Of a stretch of 32,845 bases of DNA, positions 15,903 through 24,684 are shown piece after piece. The stretch is from positions 1 through 32,845 of the forward strand of contig JAFVCL010000041.1 in the NCBI GenBank assembly GCA_017479285.1, written 5' to 3'. A program made the translations under genes and the position numbers. The notes under the pieces are model-generated. The model searched no databases, had not been told where the DNA came from, and worked only from the letters and a program-made list of their open reading frames with translations. Numbering within the stretch: position 1 is the first letter of the stretch; every line of letters begins with the position of its first letter. This stretch comes from Lachnospiraceae bacterium. GTDB lineage: Bacteria; Bacillota; Clostridia; Lachnospirales; Lachnospiraceae.

Positions 15903-18075
15903 AAATGTAAAAAACTTCTTTAACCTTAAGAAAAACAATATACACAACCGAATAATCAGAAAGGGCGGGGCGGTACTCCTCGCAGGAATGCTCTCCGTAT
16001 CCCTCGCAGCATGCGGTCAGACCTCTGGTTCGGCTTCATCCCTGAATAACGGGACTGCAACAGACTCGCTTGCAGATACGGTCTCTGATACTTCATTGGT
16101 TTCAACCGCAGATACAGCTTCATCCACGATAACCAATGGTTCATCCATCAGCGGAGAAACCGTATCCTTTTCGGCAGGGTCTACGGAAAGCGATATAGCG
16201 GCTGCTCTTAGCTCATACAACAGTGGAGTATCCGAGCTTACCGCATCCGGTATAACCGAGGATCTTACCGCCTCCTATATAGACACCACCGACCTTTTTA
16301 CAGACAGAGACCTTGATCCTTCCTACAGCTCATCAGATGCCATCCCGGTAACGCTTTCAGACAGCGGCTCCTCCTGCAATTCGAGCGCTGTAAGTATAGA
16401 CGGATCTACCCTTACGATTACTGCAGGTGGGATATACGAGCTCTCCGGAACGCTCTCTGACGGACAGATTGTTGTTGACGCGGACGGTGAAAAGGTTCAG
16501 CTTGTATTAAACGGAGTAAGCATCAGCAACGACTCCTCCGCGGCAATCTATGTTAAACAGGCAGACAAGGTTTTCATCACTCTGGCTGAAGGCACTGAGA
16601 ATGTGCTTTCCACCACAGGCGAATATGTCGATATTGATGAGAACAGTATAGATGCGGTTATCTTCTCAAAGGATGACCTCGCGCTGAACGGCGCCGGAAC
16701 TCTTACGATAACCAATGGATATGGACACGGAATCGTAAGCAAGGATGATCTTAAGATCACATCCGGAACATACAATATTACCGCTTCCTCCTCGGGAATC
16801 AACGGCAAGGACAGCGTCAGGATCTGTGGCGGAAGCTTTAGCATAAACGCCGGAACCGACTGCATCCATTCCTCCAATGACGAGGACGAAACAAAGGGAT
16901 ATGTCTATATAAACGGCGGAAGCTTTGACCTTACAAGCGAAAGCGATGCCATTGACGGATCCTCCACGATCCAGATTGACGGCGGAAGCTTTATGATAAA
17001 TGCCGGAGACGACGCTATCCACAGCAATACTGTCTCCATCATAAACAATGGTTATATCAATGTAACAGATTCCTATGAAGGACTTGAAGGAAATACAGTT
17101 GTTATAAACGGCGGCGAGATCCATATCAAGGCAAGCGACGACGGAATCAACGCGGCGGGCGGAAACGACAGCAGCGGCTTTGGCCCGATGGGATTTGATA
17201 TGTTCTCCTCCTCCGCATCAGGCTCCTATATAATGATAAACGGGGGTTACCTTGATATCGACGCAGGAGGCGACGGACTCGATGCGAACGGTTCCCTGTA
17301 TGTAACCGATGGTTATACATTGGTAAACGGTCCGACAGATAACGGAAATGCCGCCCTTGACTACGACGGAAACGGAGTTATAACAGGCGGAACCTTCATA
17401 GCTCTCGGAACAAGCGGAATGGCTCTTAACTTTACAAGTGCGACCCAGGGAGCTATGCTTGTAAATCTTAACGGAAACTTCTCCTCCGGAGACGAAATAA
17501 GCCTTACCGATTCCGAAGGAAATGTATACGCGGAGTTTACAGCTTCAAAAACCGGAAACTCTGTACTCATAAGCACACCGGATATCACAAGTGACGGTAA
17601 TTACACCCTCTCGGTGGGAAGCTCCACAACAGAGATCAGCATGGGTGGCAATTACATCTACGGCTCAGGAACCGGCTTCGGTATGGGAGGAGGAATGGGC
17701 GGCTTCGGCGGTGGACGCCAGGGAGGACGAATGGACGGTCAGGGTTTTAATAACCAGAACGGGACAGACAGTACGAACGACCAGAATAATAACCAGGGTA
17801 TGAATGGTCAGGGCGGCTTCGGCGGCGGACGACGCGGCGACTGGCAGAACTCCACCGGGGAAAATAGCTCCGAAAACGGCGAAATGCCACAGCTTCCTGA
17901 GGGGTTTGACGGTGAGATGCCCGAAGACTTTGAAGGTCAGATGCCAGGTGGCTTTAATGGTGAAAGACCGCAGCCTCCCGAGGGCTTTGAGGGCGGTATG
18001 CCCGGAGCCTTTGGCGGCGAAATGCCCGAGATGCCTGAAACCGATTCTCAAACCGAATCCGGTCTGCAAAGCTAA
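15892..18075 (+). CDS. Secreted beta-helix lipoprotein with carbohydrate-binding (Cthe_2159-like) domain
   Basis: 727 residues. A basic N-terminus and hydrophobic stretch lead to the lipobox VSLAAC, with Cys41 as the lipid anchor. A Ser/Thr/Asp-rich spacer follows (42-150). Residues about 155-580 are a right-handed beta-helix made of repeated turns (INGGSFDLTS, IDGGSFMINAGDDAI, INGGEIHIKASDDGINAAGG), the pattern of Cthe_2159-type carbohydrate-binding proteins, which bind cellulose or acidic polysaccharide and calcium. The tail (about 590-727) is low complexity: Gly/Met/Gln/Asn-rich, then proline-rich repeats (LPEGFDGEMPEDFEGQMP). Substrate binding is inferred from family. Last gene of the VTC-DUF4956 operon, overlapping DUF4956 by 11 bases and followed by a terminator. 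Confidence 0.9.
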   Translation: MNYKNVKNFFNLKKNNIHNRIIRKGGAVLLAGMLSVSLAACGQTSGSASSLNNGTATDSLADTVSDTSLVSTADTASSTITNGSSISGETVSFSAGSTESDIAAALSSYNSGVSELTASGITEDLTASYIDTTDLFTDRDLDPSYSSSDAIPVTLSDSGSSCNSSAVSIDGSTLTITAGGIYELSGTLSDGQIVVDADGEKVQLVLNGVSISNDSSAAIYVKQADKVFITLAEGTENVLSTTGEYVDIDENSIDAVIFSKDDLALNGAGTLTITNGYGHGIVSKDDLKITSGTYNITASSSGINGKDSVRICGGSFSINAGTDCIHSSNDEDETKGYVYINGGSFDLTSESDAIDGSSTIQIDGGSFMINAGDDAIHSNTVSIINNGYINVTDSYEGLEGNTVVINGGEIHIKASDDGINAAGGNDSSGFGPMGFDMFSSSASGSYIMINGGYLDIDAGGDGLDANGSLYVTDGYTLVNGPTDNGNAALDYDGNGVITGGTFIALGTSGMALNFTSATQGAMLVNLNGNFSSGDEISLTDSEGNVYAEFTASKTGNSVLISTPDITSDGNYTLSVGSSTTEISMGGNYIYGSGTGFGMGGGMGGFGGGRQGGRMDGQGFNNQNGTDSTNDQNNNQGMNGQGGFGGGRRGDWQNSTGENSSENGEMPQLPEGFDGEMPEDFEGQMPGGFNGERPQPPEGFEGGMPGAFGGEMPEMPETDSQTESGLQS
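17671..18051 (+). repeat. Low-complexity Gly/Asn and Pro/Glu/Met repeats in the lipoprotein tail
   Basis: Coding repeats with two phases. The first uses GGMGG/GGFGGGR words separated by an Asn/Gln-rich linker. The second repeats a (P/M)-P-E-(G/D)-F-(D/E)-G unit about six times (for example PEGFDGEMPEDFEG). They probably form an extended wall-spanning or surface tail. Confidence 0.7.
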
Positions 18076-18127
18076 GCATTGGCATATTTAATATTAATAT
18101 ACAACATTTATATATTTACCCTCCCTT

Positions 18128-18154
18128 GCGCCCGGATTATTTCTGGGCGCTTTT
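18128..18154 (+). terminator. Intrinsic terminator of the VTC operon
   Basis: GCGCCCGG (18128-18135) pairs with CTGGGCGC (18143-18150) with one G-T pair and a 7-base loop, followed by TTTT. It lies between the convergent lipoprotein and exonuclease genes. Confidence 0.85.
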
Positions 18155-18159
18155 GTGGG

Positions 18160-19155
18160 CTATCTTTTTTTACTGCTGCGGAATTCCTTTGCCTTGCGCT
18201 CCGCTTCCTTGCGCTTTTTTCTGAGCTCCTCCGCACGCGCGGACTTCTCCTGCAGCTTCATCAGCCCGTCGTTCTCAATAGGCTTTACGATTTTAATCGC
18301 ACAAACGCTTTCATCATCATACTTCTGGATACGGACGCGGTTCTTTATAAGTCCGTGTACATCACATATTCCGGCCGCATAGTACTGCTTTCCGTTGGGG
18401 GAAAACCACCCGATCTTCTTTTTAATCGGCTTACCGCACTCTGTACATACGATGGACATAACATCCCTGTCGCGGAGCGCTGTTTCCCTGTCTTTGAACA
18501 CTCTTGTAATTCTCTTTGAATATGTGCCGAAATCCACAAAGATTTCATCATCCTTCGTCTTCGGAGGAAAAGTAACATCAAAAGAAACAAACTTTAAAAC
18601 CTCCGGATGGCCGGTTGCTATCTTCGCAAGAACCTTTGCCGTGTAGTACGCATCGCTAAATGCTCTGTGGAACGGAATATCTTTTTCAATTCCGATAGCA
18701 TCAACTGCGTGTTCAAGACTTATCCGGTTATTCTTATCCTTGTCAAAAGCAAGCGCAAACAGTTTTTGCACATCAATATATTTAACAGGTCCGTCATTAA
18801 GAAGAGGACAGTCGAAGAATCTGAGGTTTCTTTGAAGCTCGGCAATATCTGAAGGTCCCCAGGTACAGATTATCGGGTCCTCTCCGCACCATTCGAGAAA
18901 TTCCTTCGACACATCCGTAAATCTTCCGCCCCTCGCAAGATCCTCCATCTGGATGTGGATTATCTTACTTGTAATATGGTAGAGCCTCGGATAAACGATA
19001 GGCTTAATAAGCTCGCTGAACTCGCCCACCATCTCATATTCGCTATTCAGTTTTATCGCTCCGATCTCAATTATCTCAAAGGGAAGCTTCGCAACCTCCG
19101 GCTCACGGCCGGTGCTGCTCTGGTTCCACTCAAGATCCATCACAATTAGACCCAT
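18160..19155 (-). CDS. DEDDh 3'-5' exonuclease (ERI1/KapD-like) with zinc-knuckle and basic tail
   Basis: 331 residues. The exonuclease fold occupies about 1-185 and all catalytic residues are present: D7 and E9 in VMDLEWN, D103 in TWGPSDIAEL, H163 and D168 in FHRAFSDAYYTAK. It is thus an active-looking DnaQ/RNase-T-superfamily enzyme, closest in style to ERI1/KapD exonucleases that trim RNA or single-stranded nucleic acid. Residues about 235-270 hold a Cys-based element (CTECGKPIKKKIGW, then AGICDVHG) that may bind zinc. The last 45 residues are a Lys/Arg/Glu-rich helix ending KEFRSSKKR, likely a nucleic-acid contact. The start follows GAAGGAGAAAT. It is encoded 69 bases downstream of proS on the same strand. 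The physiological substrate is unknown. Confidence 0.88.
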   Translation of the reverse strand: MGLIVMDLEWNQSSTGREPEVAKLPFEIIEIGAIKLNSEYEMVGEFSELIKPIVYPRLYHITSKIIHIQMEDLARGGRFTDVSKEFLEWCGEDPIICTWGPSDIAELQRNLRFFDCPLLNDGPVKYIDVQKLFALAFDKDKNNRISLEHAVDAIGIEKDIPFHRAFSDAYYTAKVLAKIATGHPEVLKFVSFDVTFPPKTKDDEIFVDFGTYSKRITRVFKDRETALRDRDVMSIVCTECGKPIKKKIGWFSPNGKQYYAAGICDVHGLIKNRVRIQKYDDESVCAIKIVKPIENDGLMKLQEKSARAEELRKKRKEAERKAKEFRSSKKR

Positions 19156-19224
19156 ATTTCTCCTTCGCGCAGCGACATTTTCCCCATGCGTTTGTGCGCA
19201 TAGAGACAGCGTATTAAGCGCAGC

Positions 19225-20658
19225 TTAATATGCCTTGCCCCAATATATCATCTTCTTAGCAGGTTTTCCGCAACACACGCAGGTATCCCCGAGATTTTCC
19301 TGCTCGAAGGGTGCGCAGCGGCTGGTAACCGCAAGCTTTTCCTTTATCTGATCCTCACACGCGCGGTCTCCGCACCACATAGCCTTTACAAAGCCGGTTG
19401 TCTCGGAGAATATCTTCTCCATCTCTTCCATATTGTGGGCAACATAGGTATGCGCATCGCGGTGCTTTCTTGCCCGCTCAAGCATCTCACTCTGTATTGT
19501 CTCAAGAAGCTCTGGAACCTTCTTTGCGATATCAGCAATCGCGCACTCCAGTTTTTCCCTGGTATCACGGCGCACAAGTACGCACTTGCCTTCCTCTATA
19601 TCCCGGGGTCCGATCTCTATTCTTATGGGGTATCCTCTCATTTCCGCCTCGGCGAACTTAAATCCCGGAGTCTTGTCGGTATCATCAACCTTTACGCGGC
19701 AGATTCCCTTAAGGCTGTCTGCGATCTCGAATGCCTTATCAAGCACACCCTCCTTTTTCTGCTGGATGGGAATTACGCATACCTGTATGGGTGCAACTCT
19801 GGGCGGAAGAACGAGTCCTTCGTTATCCCCGTGAGTCATTATTATCGCGCCGATAAGCCTTGTAGTCATACCCCATGAAGTCTGGTGTACATATTTGAGG
19901 GTGTTATCCTTGTCCGCAAACTGGATGCCGAATGCCTTCGCAAAGCCGTCACCGAAGTTGTGGCTGGTTCCGGATTGAAGAGCCTTGCCATCGTGCATAA
20001 GCGCCTCTATGGTGTAGGTTGCAACTGCTCCAGCGAACTTTTCCTTGTCGGTCTTCTGACCTTTTATAACCGGGATTGCAAGAACCTGCTCACAGAAATC
20101 CGCATAGAGATTTAACATCTGGATCGTTCTGTTCTGGGCATCCTCCTCGGTAGCGTGGGCAGTATGTCCCTCCTGCCAGAGGAATTCCCTCGAACGCAGG
20201 AAAGGTCTTGTCTCCTTCTCCCAGCGTACTACGGAGCACCATTGGTTATATACCTTGGGAAGGTCCCTGTAGGAATGAATATCATTTTTATAAAAATCAC
20301 AGAAAAGCGTCTCTGATGTGGGACGCACACACATTCTCTCCGCAAGGGGTTCGAGACCTCCGTGGGTCACCCAGGCAACCTCGGGCGCAAAGCCCTCCAC
20401 ATGATCCTTCTCCTTCTGGAGAAGCGACTCGGGAATAAACATCGGAAGGTATACATTCTGTACGCCTGTCTCCTTAAAGCGCTCATCAAGCTGCTTCTGT
20501 ATAAGCTCCCAGATTGCGTATCCTGCAGGCTTTATAACCATGCATCCCTTTACGGATGTATAATCGATAAGCTCCGCCTTTTTTACAATGTCCGTGTACC
20601 ACTGTGCAAAGTCAACGTCCATTGATGTGATTTCTTCAACCATCTTCTTGTCTGCCAT
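19225..20658 (-). CDS. proS: Prolyl-tRNA synthetase, archaeal/eukaryal (short) type
   Basis: 477 residues. Charges tRNA-Pro with proline in the cytoplasm. The class II motifs are present: motif 1 around [14 protein letters not shown], motif 2 [15 protein letters not shown] with [11 protein letters not shown], and motif 3 [19 protein letters not shown]. The anticodon-binding domain follows ([17 protein letters not shown]), and the C-terminus has the typical Cys-rich zinc domain ending IYWGKAY. The editing insertion of the long bacterial type is absent, so this is the eukaryote/archaeon-like form found in many Clostridia. The start is 11 bases after AAGGAG. A perfect inverted repeat lies just upstream of the ribosome binding site. 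No T-box leader is visible. Confidence 0.97.
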   Translation of the reverse strand: MADKKMVEEITSMDVDFAQWYTDIVKKAELIDYTSVKGCMVIKPAGYAIWELIQKQLDERFKETGVQNVYLPMFIPESLLQKEKDHVEGFAPEVAWVTHGGLEPLAERMCVRPTSETLFCDFYKNDIHSYRDLPKVYNQWCSVVRWEKETRPFLRSREFLWQEGHTAHATEEDAQNRTIQMLNLYADFCEQVLAIPVIKGQKTDKEKFAGAVATYTIEALMHDGKALQSGTSHNFGDGFAKAFGIQFADKDNTLKYVHQTSWGMTTRLIGAIIMTHGDNEGLVLPPRVAPIQVCVIPIQQKKEGVLDKAFEIADSLKGICRVKVDDTDKTPGFKFAEAEMRGYPIRIEIGPRDIEEGKCVLVRRDTREKLECAIADIAKKVPELLETIQSEMLERARKHRDAHTYVAHNMEEMEKIFSETTGFVKAMWCGDRACEDQIKEKLAVTSRCAPFEQENLGDTCVCCGKPAKKMIYWGKAY

Positions 20659-20680
20659 TTTTTCATAATCTCCTTATATT

Positions 20681-20702
20681 TGCGACATATACCGATGTCG
20701 CA
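20681..20702 (-). promoter_or_regulatory. Perfect 8-bp inverted repeat upstream of proS
   Basis: TGCGACAT (20681-20688) and ATGTCGCA (20695-20702) are separated by 6 bases. On the proS strand the hairpin ends about 7 bases before the AAGGAG ribosome binding site. It could be a protein operator or an RNA hairpin affecting translation; no T-run follows, so it is not a terminator. Confidence 0.55.
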
Positions 20703-20771
20703 TTTATGTTTTTTCTGTCCCTGAAAAAGCTTCGGCATCGTACTGCCCTAAGCAGCCGGCTTTCTGTAAAA

Positions 20772-21422
20772 CTACCCGGCGATGATCGCGTACACTTCAC
20801 CGGTATTCGAACAGATCCTTTTTGCCCCATGCTCTTCGAGAAATTCCCTGCTTCTAAAGCCCCAGTCCACAAGGATTTCGTCGAGTCCGCTGTTTCGTGC
20901 GGTAGCAATATCAACATCGGAATCCCCGATATACACGGCATCCTTCGGCTCAATGCCTAATGTGTCCAGTACCTTTTTCGTCATATCCGGGGCAGGCTTC
21001 TTTGCGACCTCCGGGCTTTCACCGAGCGCCATATCAAACAGCCCGTCAAAATAATCCCTGACCAGATCCTGTACCGCCGCGTCAGCTTTATTGGACACCA
21101 CCGCACACAGAATGCCTGCCGCCTTTAAGTCTCTCAAAAGCTTTTCAATTCCCTCGTAGGGTCTCGTTGTATCGGCGCTGTGGGCACGGTAATACGGTAT
21201 CAGGGTATCAAAAACCTTATCCGCCACTTCCTTCGGACTTCCCTCCGGAATTGCTCTCTCCACCAGCTTTCGCAAGCCGTTTCCCACAAAGAATCTTACT
21301 TCGTCTATACTGTGCTCCGGATAACCATTGGTTCTTAACGCATAGTTTATTGCATTGGTAATATCCTGCAATGTGTTTAAGATTGTTCCGTCCATATCAA
21401 AGACGGCTAATTTGTAGTTCAT
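20772..21422 (-). CDS. HAD-superfamily phosphatase (phosphoglycolate-phosphatase-like)
   Basis: 216 residues with all HAD motifs: motif I DMDGT (catalytic D9 and D11), motif II SNK, motif III lysine in KKPAPD, and motif IV GDSDVD. A helical cap between motifs I and II (about 16-85) places it in the Gph/PGMB subfamily, which removes phosphate from small sugars or phosphoglycolate; the substrate is not readable. I place the start at 21422 (MNYKLAVFDMDGT), not at the far upstream ATG. The longer version would add 56 residues of Pro/Ala/Glu repeats that are the Gly-rich tail of the upstream gene read out of frame. The true start is 16 bases after that gene's stop, at the end of the MecA-zinc-ribbon-TPM cluster. 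Confidence 0.9.
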   Translation of the reverse strand: MNYKLAVFDMDGTILNTLQDITNAINYALRTNGYPEHSIDEVRFFVGNGLRKLVERAIPEGSPKEVADKVFDTLIPYYRAHSADTTRPYEGIEKLLRDLKAAGILCAVVSNKADAAVQDLVRDYFDGLFDMALGESPEVAKKPAPDMTKKVLDTLGIEPKDAVYIGDSDVDIATARNSGLDEILVDWGFRSREFLEEHGAKRICSNTGEVYAIIAG

Positions 21423-21438
21423 AGTAAATACCTGTCGC

Positions 21439-22245
21439 TTAGAAATGATGGCCTCCGCCACCTCCGGAGTGCCCTCCTCCGCCGCCTCCGGAGTGTCCTC
21501 CTCCGCCGCCTCCGCGGGAGCTTCCTCCGCTGCTTCCGCTGGACCTCGGTGAGTAGGTCTTTGATTCACCCGTAAACTGAGCCTCAACATTTTCCACCTT
21601 GCAATCCTTCAAAGCCGGTCCAAGTATATCGTTTATGGACGGTGCCTTAAGCTTGGAATAGGAATTGATGATTATAAAGCACACCAGCATAGCCGTAAGT
21701 ATTGAAATAAGTGCGGCGGATATATACCTCAGCGGCTCGGCGATCCGTCCTCCGTTTAAAAGCCTGTACATCTGCTCATACGCCGAATACGCGCACTGAT
21801 AATAGTTTTCTGCGGAAGCGTATGTATAAATATTATCGGCAATGATCGTGGCCTTGGAATTTGTAAGCGTCCTGTAGTTTGATCCGTCGGAATAAATAAA
21901 TATGTCCCGGTTGTCCATATCTATAAGGAAAACCGTCTGGGAGGTCTGTCTTCCAAAGAGGTCGTGGCTTCTATCCTCAGCATAGTATCTTGCGGAGTTG
22001 GCGTTGGAATCCGTGGATAAAAACCCGATATTTCCAAACTCCGTAAGAGGGATCATCACATCATAAAGCGCCGTTTCCTGGGCATCCGTAAGAAGATCCG
22101 CCCGGTCTTCGATGATAACCTGAAATCCCGTCCCGGAATTTGTATAAACAGACTCCGCCGCGAAAGCATTTGCCGAAACAAACAGGAGCCCGATAACAAG
22201 AGCAGATAAACCAATGGTTACTTTAAGCCTGTTAATCATTCTCAT
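21439..22245 (-). CDS. Secreted/membrane TPM-domain protein with Gly-His-rich tail
   Basis: 268 residues. A signal peptide (about 1-30, ending ANAFA) is followed by a TPM-type domain (about 42-165; VIIEDRADLLTDAQETALYDVM, FLIDMDNRDIFIYSDG), a transmembrane helix at about 175-194, a short cytoplasmic segment and a tail of Ser, Gly and His (residues 236-268, two GGGGGGHS units then GGGGGHHF). TPM domains occur in YgcG-like proteins and photosystem repair factors; some show phosphatase activity, but the role here is unknown. The His/Gly tail could bind metal. The start has GAGGAGG 8 bases upstream and overlaps the zinc-ribbon gene by 14 bases, so the two are translationally coupled and may act together. 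Confidence 0.83.
   Translation of the reverse strand: MRMINRLKVTIGLSALVIGLLFVSANAFAAESVYTNSGTGFQVIIEDRADLLTDAQETALYDVMIPLTEFGNIGFLSTDSNANSARYYAEDRSHDLFGRQTSQTVFLIDMDNRDIFIYSDGSNYRTLTNSKATIIADNIYTYASAENYYQCAYSAYEQMYRLLNGGRIAEPLRYISAALISILTAMLVCFIIINSYSKLKAPSINDILGPALKDCKVENVEAQFTGESKTYSPRSSGSSGGSSRGGGGGGHSGGGGGGHSGGGGGHHF
21447..21510 (-). repeat. Short tandem repeats encoding the Gly-His tail
   Basis: Two near-perfect copies of a roughly 24-base GC-rich unit containing CCTCCGGAGTG, encoding the GGGGGGHS repeats of the TPM-domain protein. Possible site of length variation. Confidence 0.65.
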
Positions 22246-23884
22246 GCTCTTCGCCTCCTCTCTTATTGAACTGAGGAAGCTTCCGGCTTGTCAGTACATT
22301 GTGACTTGCCACAAGCTTTGCCACCGCTATCCCGGTCATTACCATTCCTGTTATAGCCGTTCCATAGTAAAAGGCATCACTTGCAGGCTGCAAAAGAAGT
22401 ATAAGGCCTGCGATGGATATGGTTATTATCGGGAAAATTGTGGTTCCTATCTTTCTTCCCACGGGTGCCTTTACGATTATTTTTTCTTTGATATTCTTCT
22501 TGGCAGATGTGTTGGACGAAACGCTTATAACCATAAAAAAAACAAAAGTCACTAAACCGAGCGCATAACCGACAGCTCCGAAAATCTGTGATGTAAAGCC
22601 AATGATGAGCATACTTATCGCGAAGGCAGAGCCCAGTCCCAGTGCCCCCGACTTCGCTTTGATCTTTGGTTTTTTTATTTTGACATTTCCGGCAAGCTTC
22701 TTCTGGTCTTCAAGTATCTGCTCGGGGGATTTCTTTGAGTTATAGCCCTTATCCGAGAACAAAAGCTCCCTTGCAAAGAGCAGATTCGCCTGCTTGTTGG
22801 CAAGTATCAGAACTACCACGGAAATAGCTATGGTGAGCAAAAGCAATCTGTTCGGAGTAATAAGTATATTACTTAATATCAACAGTAAAAACAGGGGAAT
22901 TGCGATGACCGCACATCCTATAAAATACTTTTTTATATCAAGCGGAAGATCCATCGCCACTTTACCGGTCTGTCCGTTTACAACGGCGTAGCTTACTCTG
23001 TCGCCGTGCTGATTAGCCAGAAACCAGACGGGGAACATACCGATTTTATGTTTAACCGACGACTTTTGATTCTCCAGCTCACCCATTATCTCCAGACGAT
23101 CAACCCCGTATTTTTTAAATTCCGGATTTTTATAAACCTTATCCGCAGCATCGGCTGCCACTCTCTTACCGGCTTCGTCATCGTACAGACTTGACGATAC
23201 ATCGCTCGTATCGGCATAAAACCCGGAGAAATACGCGGAAGTGAAATAATCGCTGTCCTTAAGGTCGAAGGGCGCTATCGCCTCGCTCAACCGGTCCTCA
23301 AAGCTCGAGGAGGCATCGTATGAAATTCCGCCGTAGTTTACCTCCACATCTGCTTTGACATTATAGCGCTTGGTGTAGATGTAGTCTCCTCTCCTCCTGG
23401 AAATGGAGCCTTTGGTGGATATCCTGCCCTTGCTCTTTGTGTCGTATATCCAATACGGCATATAAATACCGCGGAATCTCTCGATGGTTTCGTCCTTTCG
23501 AAGCTCGCTCGGAGCAAAAATCGCTCTTCTTAAAACCTTCCTGTACTCTGCGATACAATCCTCTTTCGTCTTTTTAAAGGGGATAATATAGTCCGGCTTT
23601 TTTTCTTTTCCGACTCGCATCTCAAGGATCGTTGACGCTCCGCAATAGCTGCAGAAGGTCGCCGCAGTCGTATCCTCCGTTATAAGCTCTCCCCCACACT
23701 GCGGGCAGGTGTAATATGTGATCTCATACTCATCCTCGGCAAGATCGATCCCCTTCTCCTCGTCTGCGCTCTTCGCCGACATATAGTCGTGCGGCGAGAT
23801 CATGGTATCGCAGTACGAACACTTCATCTTTTGTGTCGCAGGGTCGAACTTGATATTACTGCCGCAATTCGGACATGCATACAT
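22232..23884 (-). CDS. Double zinc-ribbon multi-pass membrane protein, paralogue of the 6970-8166 gene
   Basis: 550 residues. Two zinc ribbons: CPNC (4-7) with CSYC (22-25), and CPQC (60-63) with CSYC (78-81). Then follows the shared core (DYIIPFKKTKEDCIAEYRK, AIFAPSE, GIYMPYWIYD, VNGQTGKVAMDLP) seen in the smaller paralogue, and about six transmembrane helices in the C-terminal 230 residues (for example near ALGLVTFVFFMVIS and IGTTIFPIITISIAGL). Function is unknown; the ribbons should face the cytoplasm because there is no signal peptide. It begins 3 bases after the MecA stop and overlaps the TPM gene by 14 bases, so MecA, this protein and the TPM protein form one tight operon. The start follows GAGGGGAG. 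Confidence 0.87.
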   Translation of the reverse strand: MYACPNCGSNIKFDPATQKMKCSYCDTMISPHDYMSAKSADEEKGIDLAEDEYEITYYTCPQCGGELITEDTTAATFCSYCGASTILEMRVGKEKKPDYIIPFKKTKEDCIAEYRKVLRRAIFAPSELRKDETIERFRGIYMPYWIYDTKSKGRISTKGSISRRRGDYIYTKRYNVKADVEVNYGGISYDASSSFEDRLSEAIAPFDLKDSDYFTSAYFSGFYADTSDVSSSLYDDEAGKRVAADAADKVYKNPEFKKYGVDRLEIMGELENQKSSVKHKIGMFPVWFLANQHGDRVSYAVVNGQTGKVAMDLPLDIKKYFIGCAVIAIPLFLLLILSNILITPNRLLLLTIAISVVVLILANKQANLLFARELLFSDKGYNSKKSPEQILEDQKKLAGNVKIKKPKIKAKSGALGLGSAFAISMLIIGFTSQIFGAVGYALGLVTFVFFMVISVSSNTSAKKNIKEKIIVKAPVGRKIGTTIFPIITISIAGLILLLQPASDAFYYGTAITGMVMTGIAVAKLVASHNVLTSRKLPQFNKRGGEEHEND

Positions 23885-23887
23885 AGA

Positions 23888-24619
23888 TTATTTCTCCCCT
23901 CTCAAATGTCTTAACGCTCTGCTCTCTATAAGGCACTCGCCGTGCTCCTTAAGCATCTCGTCGCAGCCCTCTCCGTCGGTAAAATGCCTGCCAAACTCAA
24001 CGCCCTGTGCGACAGCTCTCCGGAAATTCTCGTAATTTTCACTGCCCTGCTTCAGATAGAGATAATAGACATCATCCATCTTGTACAAGGCCGACTGAAG
24101 CTTAAAGCCGCTGGGAAGCGCCTCCGCGTAATCCATTACCGAGGTTATCGTATCAAACGCAAAAATGATCTCCTTTATGCGGATCGGTCTTTCCTTGCCG
24201 GCCAGTACATCTCCTGCCGGATTACCCTTACCGATCAACCCCTCAGCCCCCGGAAGCTTTGCATTTGCAGCCTTGCCCTGCTCAAGCTTTTCTTTATGCT
24301 GGATAAGTCTGTTGACAAACTCCTTGAGATTAGCCAGAAATGCCTCAACATTTTCCTTGTTGGTAAAATCGATGGGATCCTTCTCGGTAAAGGTAAGCAC
24401 CATCCCCTGGTCCGGCACCATCATGATCTGCATCTCAAAGGCATACTTCGGCGGAATATAGCCGACCTCGTCGTGGGCCTGCTTTATGATGTCACGCATA
24501 AGCTGCTGTGCCTTGTCGGTACGGCTGAGAAAATCCGTATATTCAATTTGATATTGCGCCATCTCTTCCACAGAGATATAGCACTTAACTGTATTATCGT
24601 CTACTCTTTCAATCTTCAT
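23888..24619 (-). CDS. mecA: MecA-family adaptor protein for ClpC-type proteolysis
   Basis: 243 residues. The N-terminus MKIERVDDNTVKCYIS is the MecA/YpbH substrate-binding signature, and the C-terminal ~85 residues (IIFAFDTITSVMDYAEAL, ALYKMDDVYYLYL, EFGRHFTDGE) match the Clp-binding domain. A Gly/Pro/Lys linker (about 125-155) joins them. MecA feeds selected proteins to ClpCP; in Bacillus it controls competence, while in Clostridia the targets are largely unknown. I start at 24619, preceded by AGGGACAGGACT. An upstream in-frame ATG at 24667 would add 16 residues before the conserved start. It heads the tight operon with the zinc-ribbon, TPM and HAD genes. Confidence 0.88.
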   Translation of the reverse strand: MKIERVDDNTVKCYISVEEMAQYQIEYTDFLSRTDKAQQLMRDIIKQAHDEVGYIPPKYAFEMQIMMVPDQGMVLTFTEKDPIDFTNKENVEAFLANLKEFVNRLIQHKEKLEQGKAANAKLPGAEGLIGKGNPAGDVLAGKERPIRIKEIIFAFDTITSVMDYAEALPSGFKLQSALYKMDDVYYLYLKQGSENYENFRRAVAQGVEFGRHFTDGEGCDEMLKEHGECLIESRALRHLRGEK

Positions 24620-24684
24620 AGTCCTGTCCCTCTGCCAAAGTGCATACTTATTATATTTTAACATCAAGACGGCAATAAAACAAC

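Noticed and set aside
20659-20771. T-box riboswitch upstream of proS.
   Set aside because: The region is only 113 bases and lacks the T-box GGNACC-type motif and terminator; only a simple inverted repeat is present.
21447-21510. Regular GC-rich repeats that could suggest a repeat array.
   Set aside because: They are in-frame Gly/His codon repeats without spacers, not CRISPR.
21423-21590. 56-residue N-terminal extension of the HAD phosphatase rich in Pro, Ala and Glu.
   Set aside because: It is the Gly-His tail of the upstream TPM gene read in another frame; the HAD fold starts at the ATG at 21422.
24620-24667. Upstream ATG that would lengthen MecA by 16 residues.
   Set aside because: The conserved MecA N-terminus begins at 24619, which has its own purine-rich ribosome binding site.
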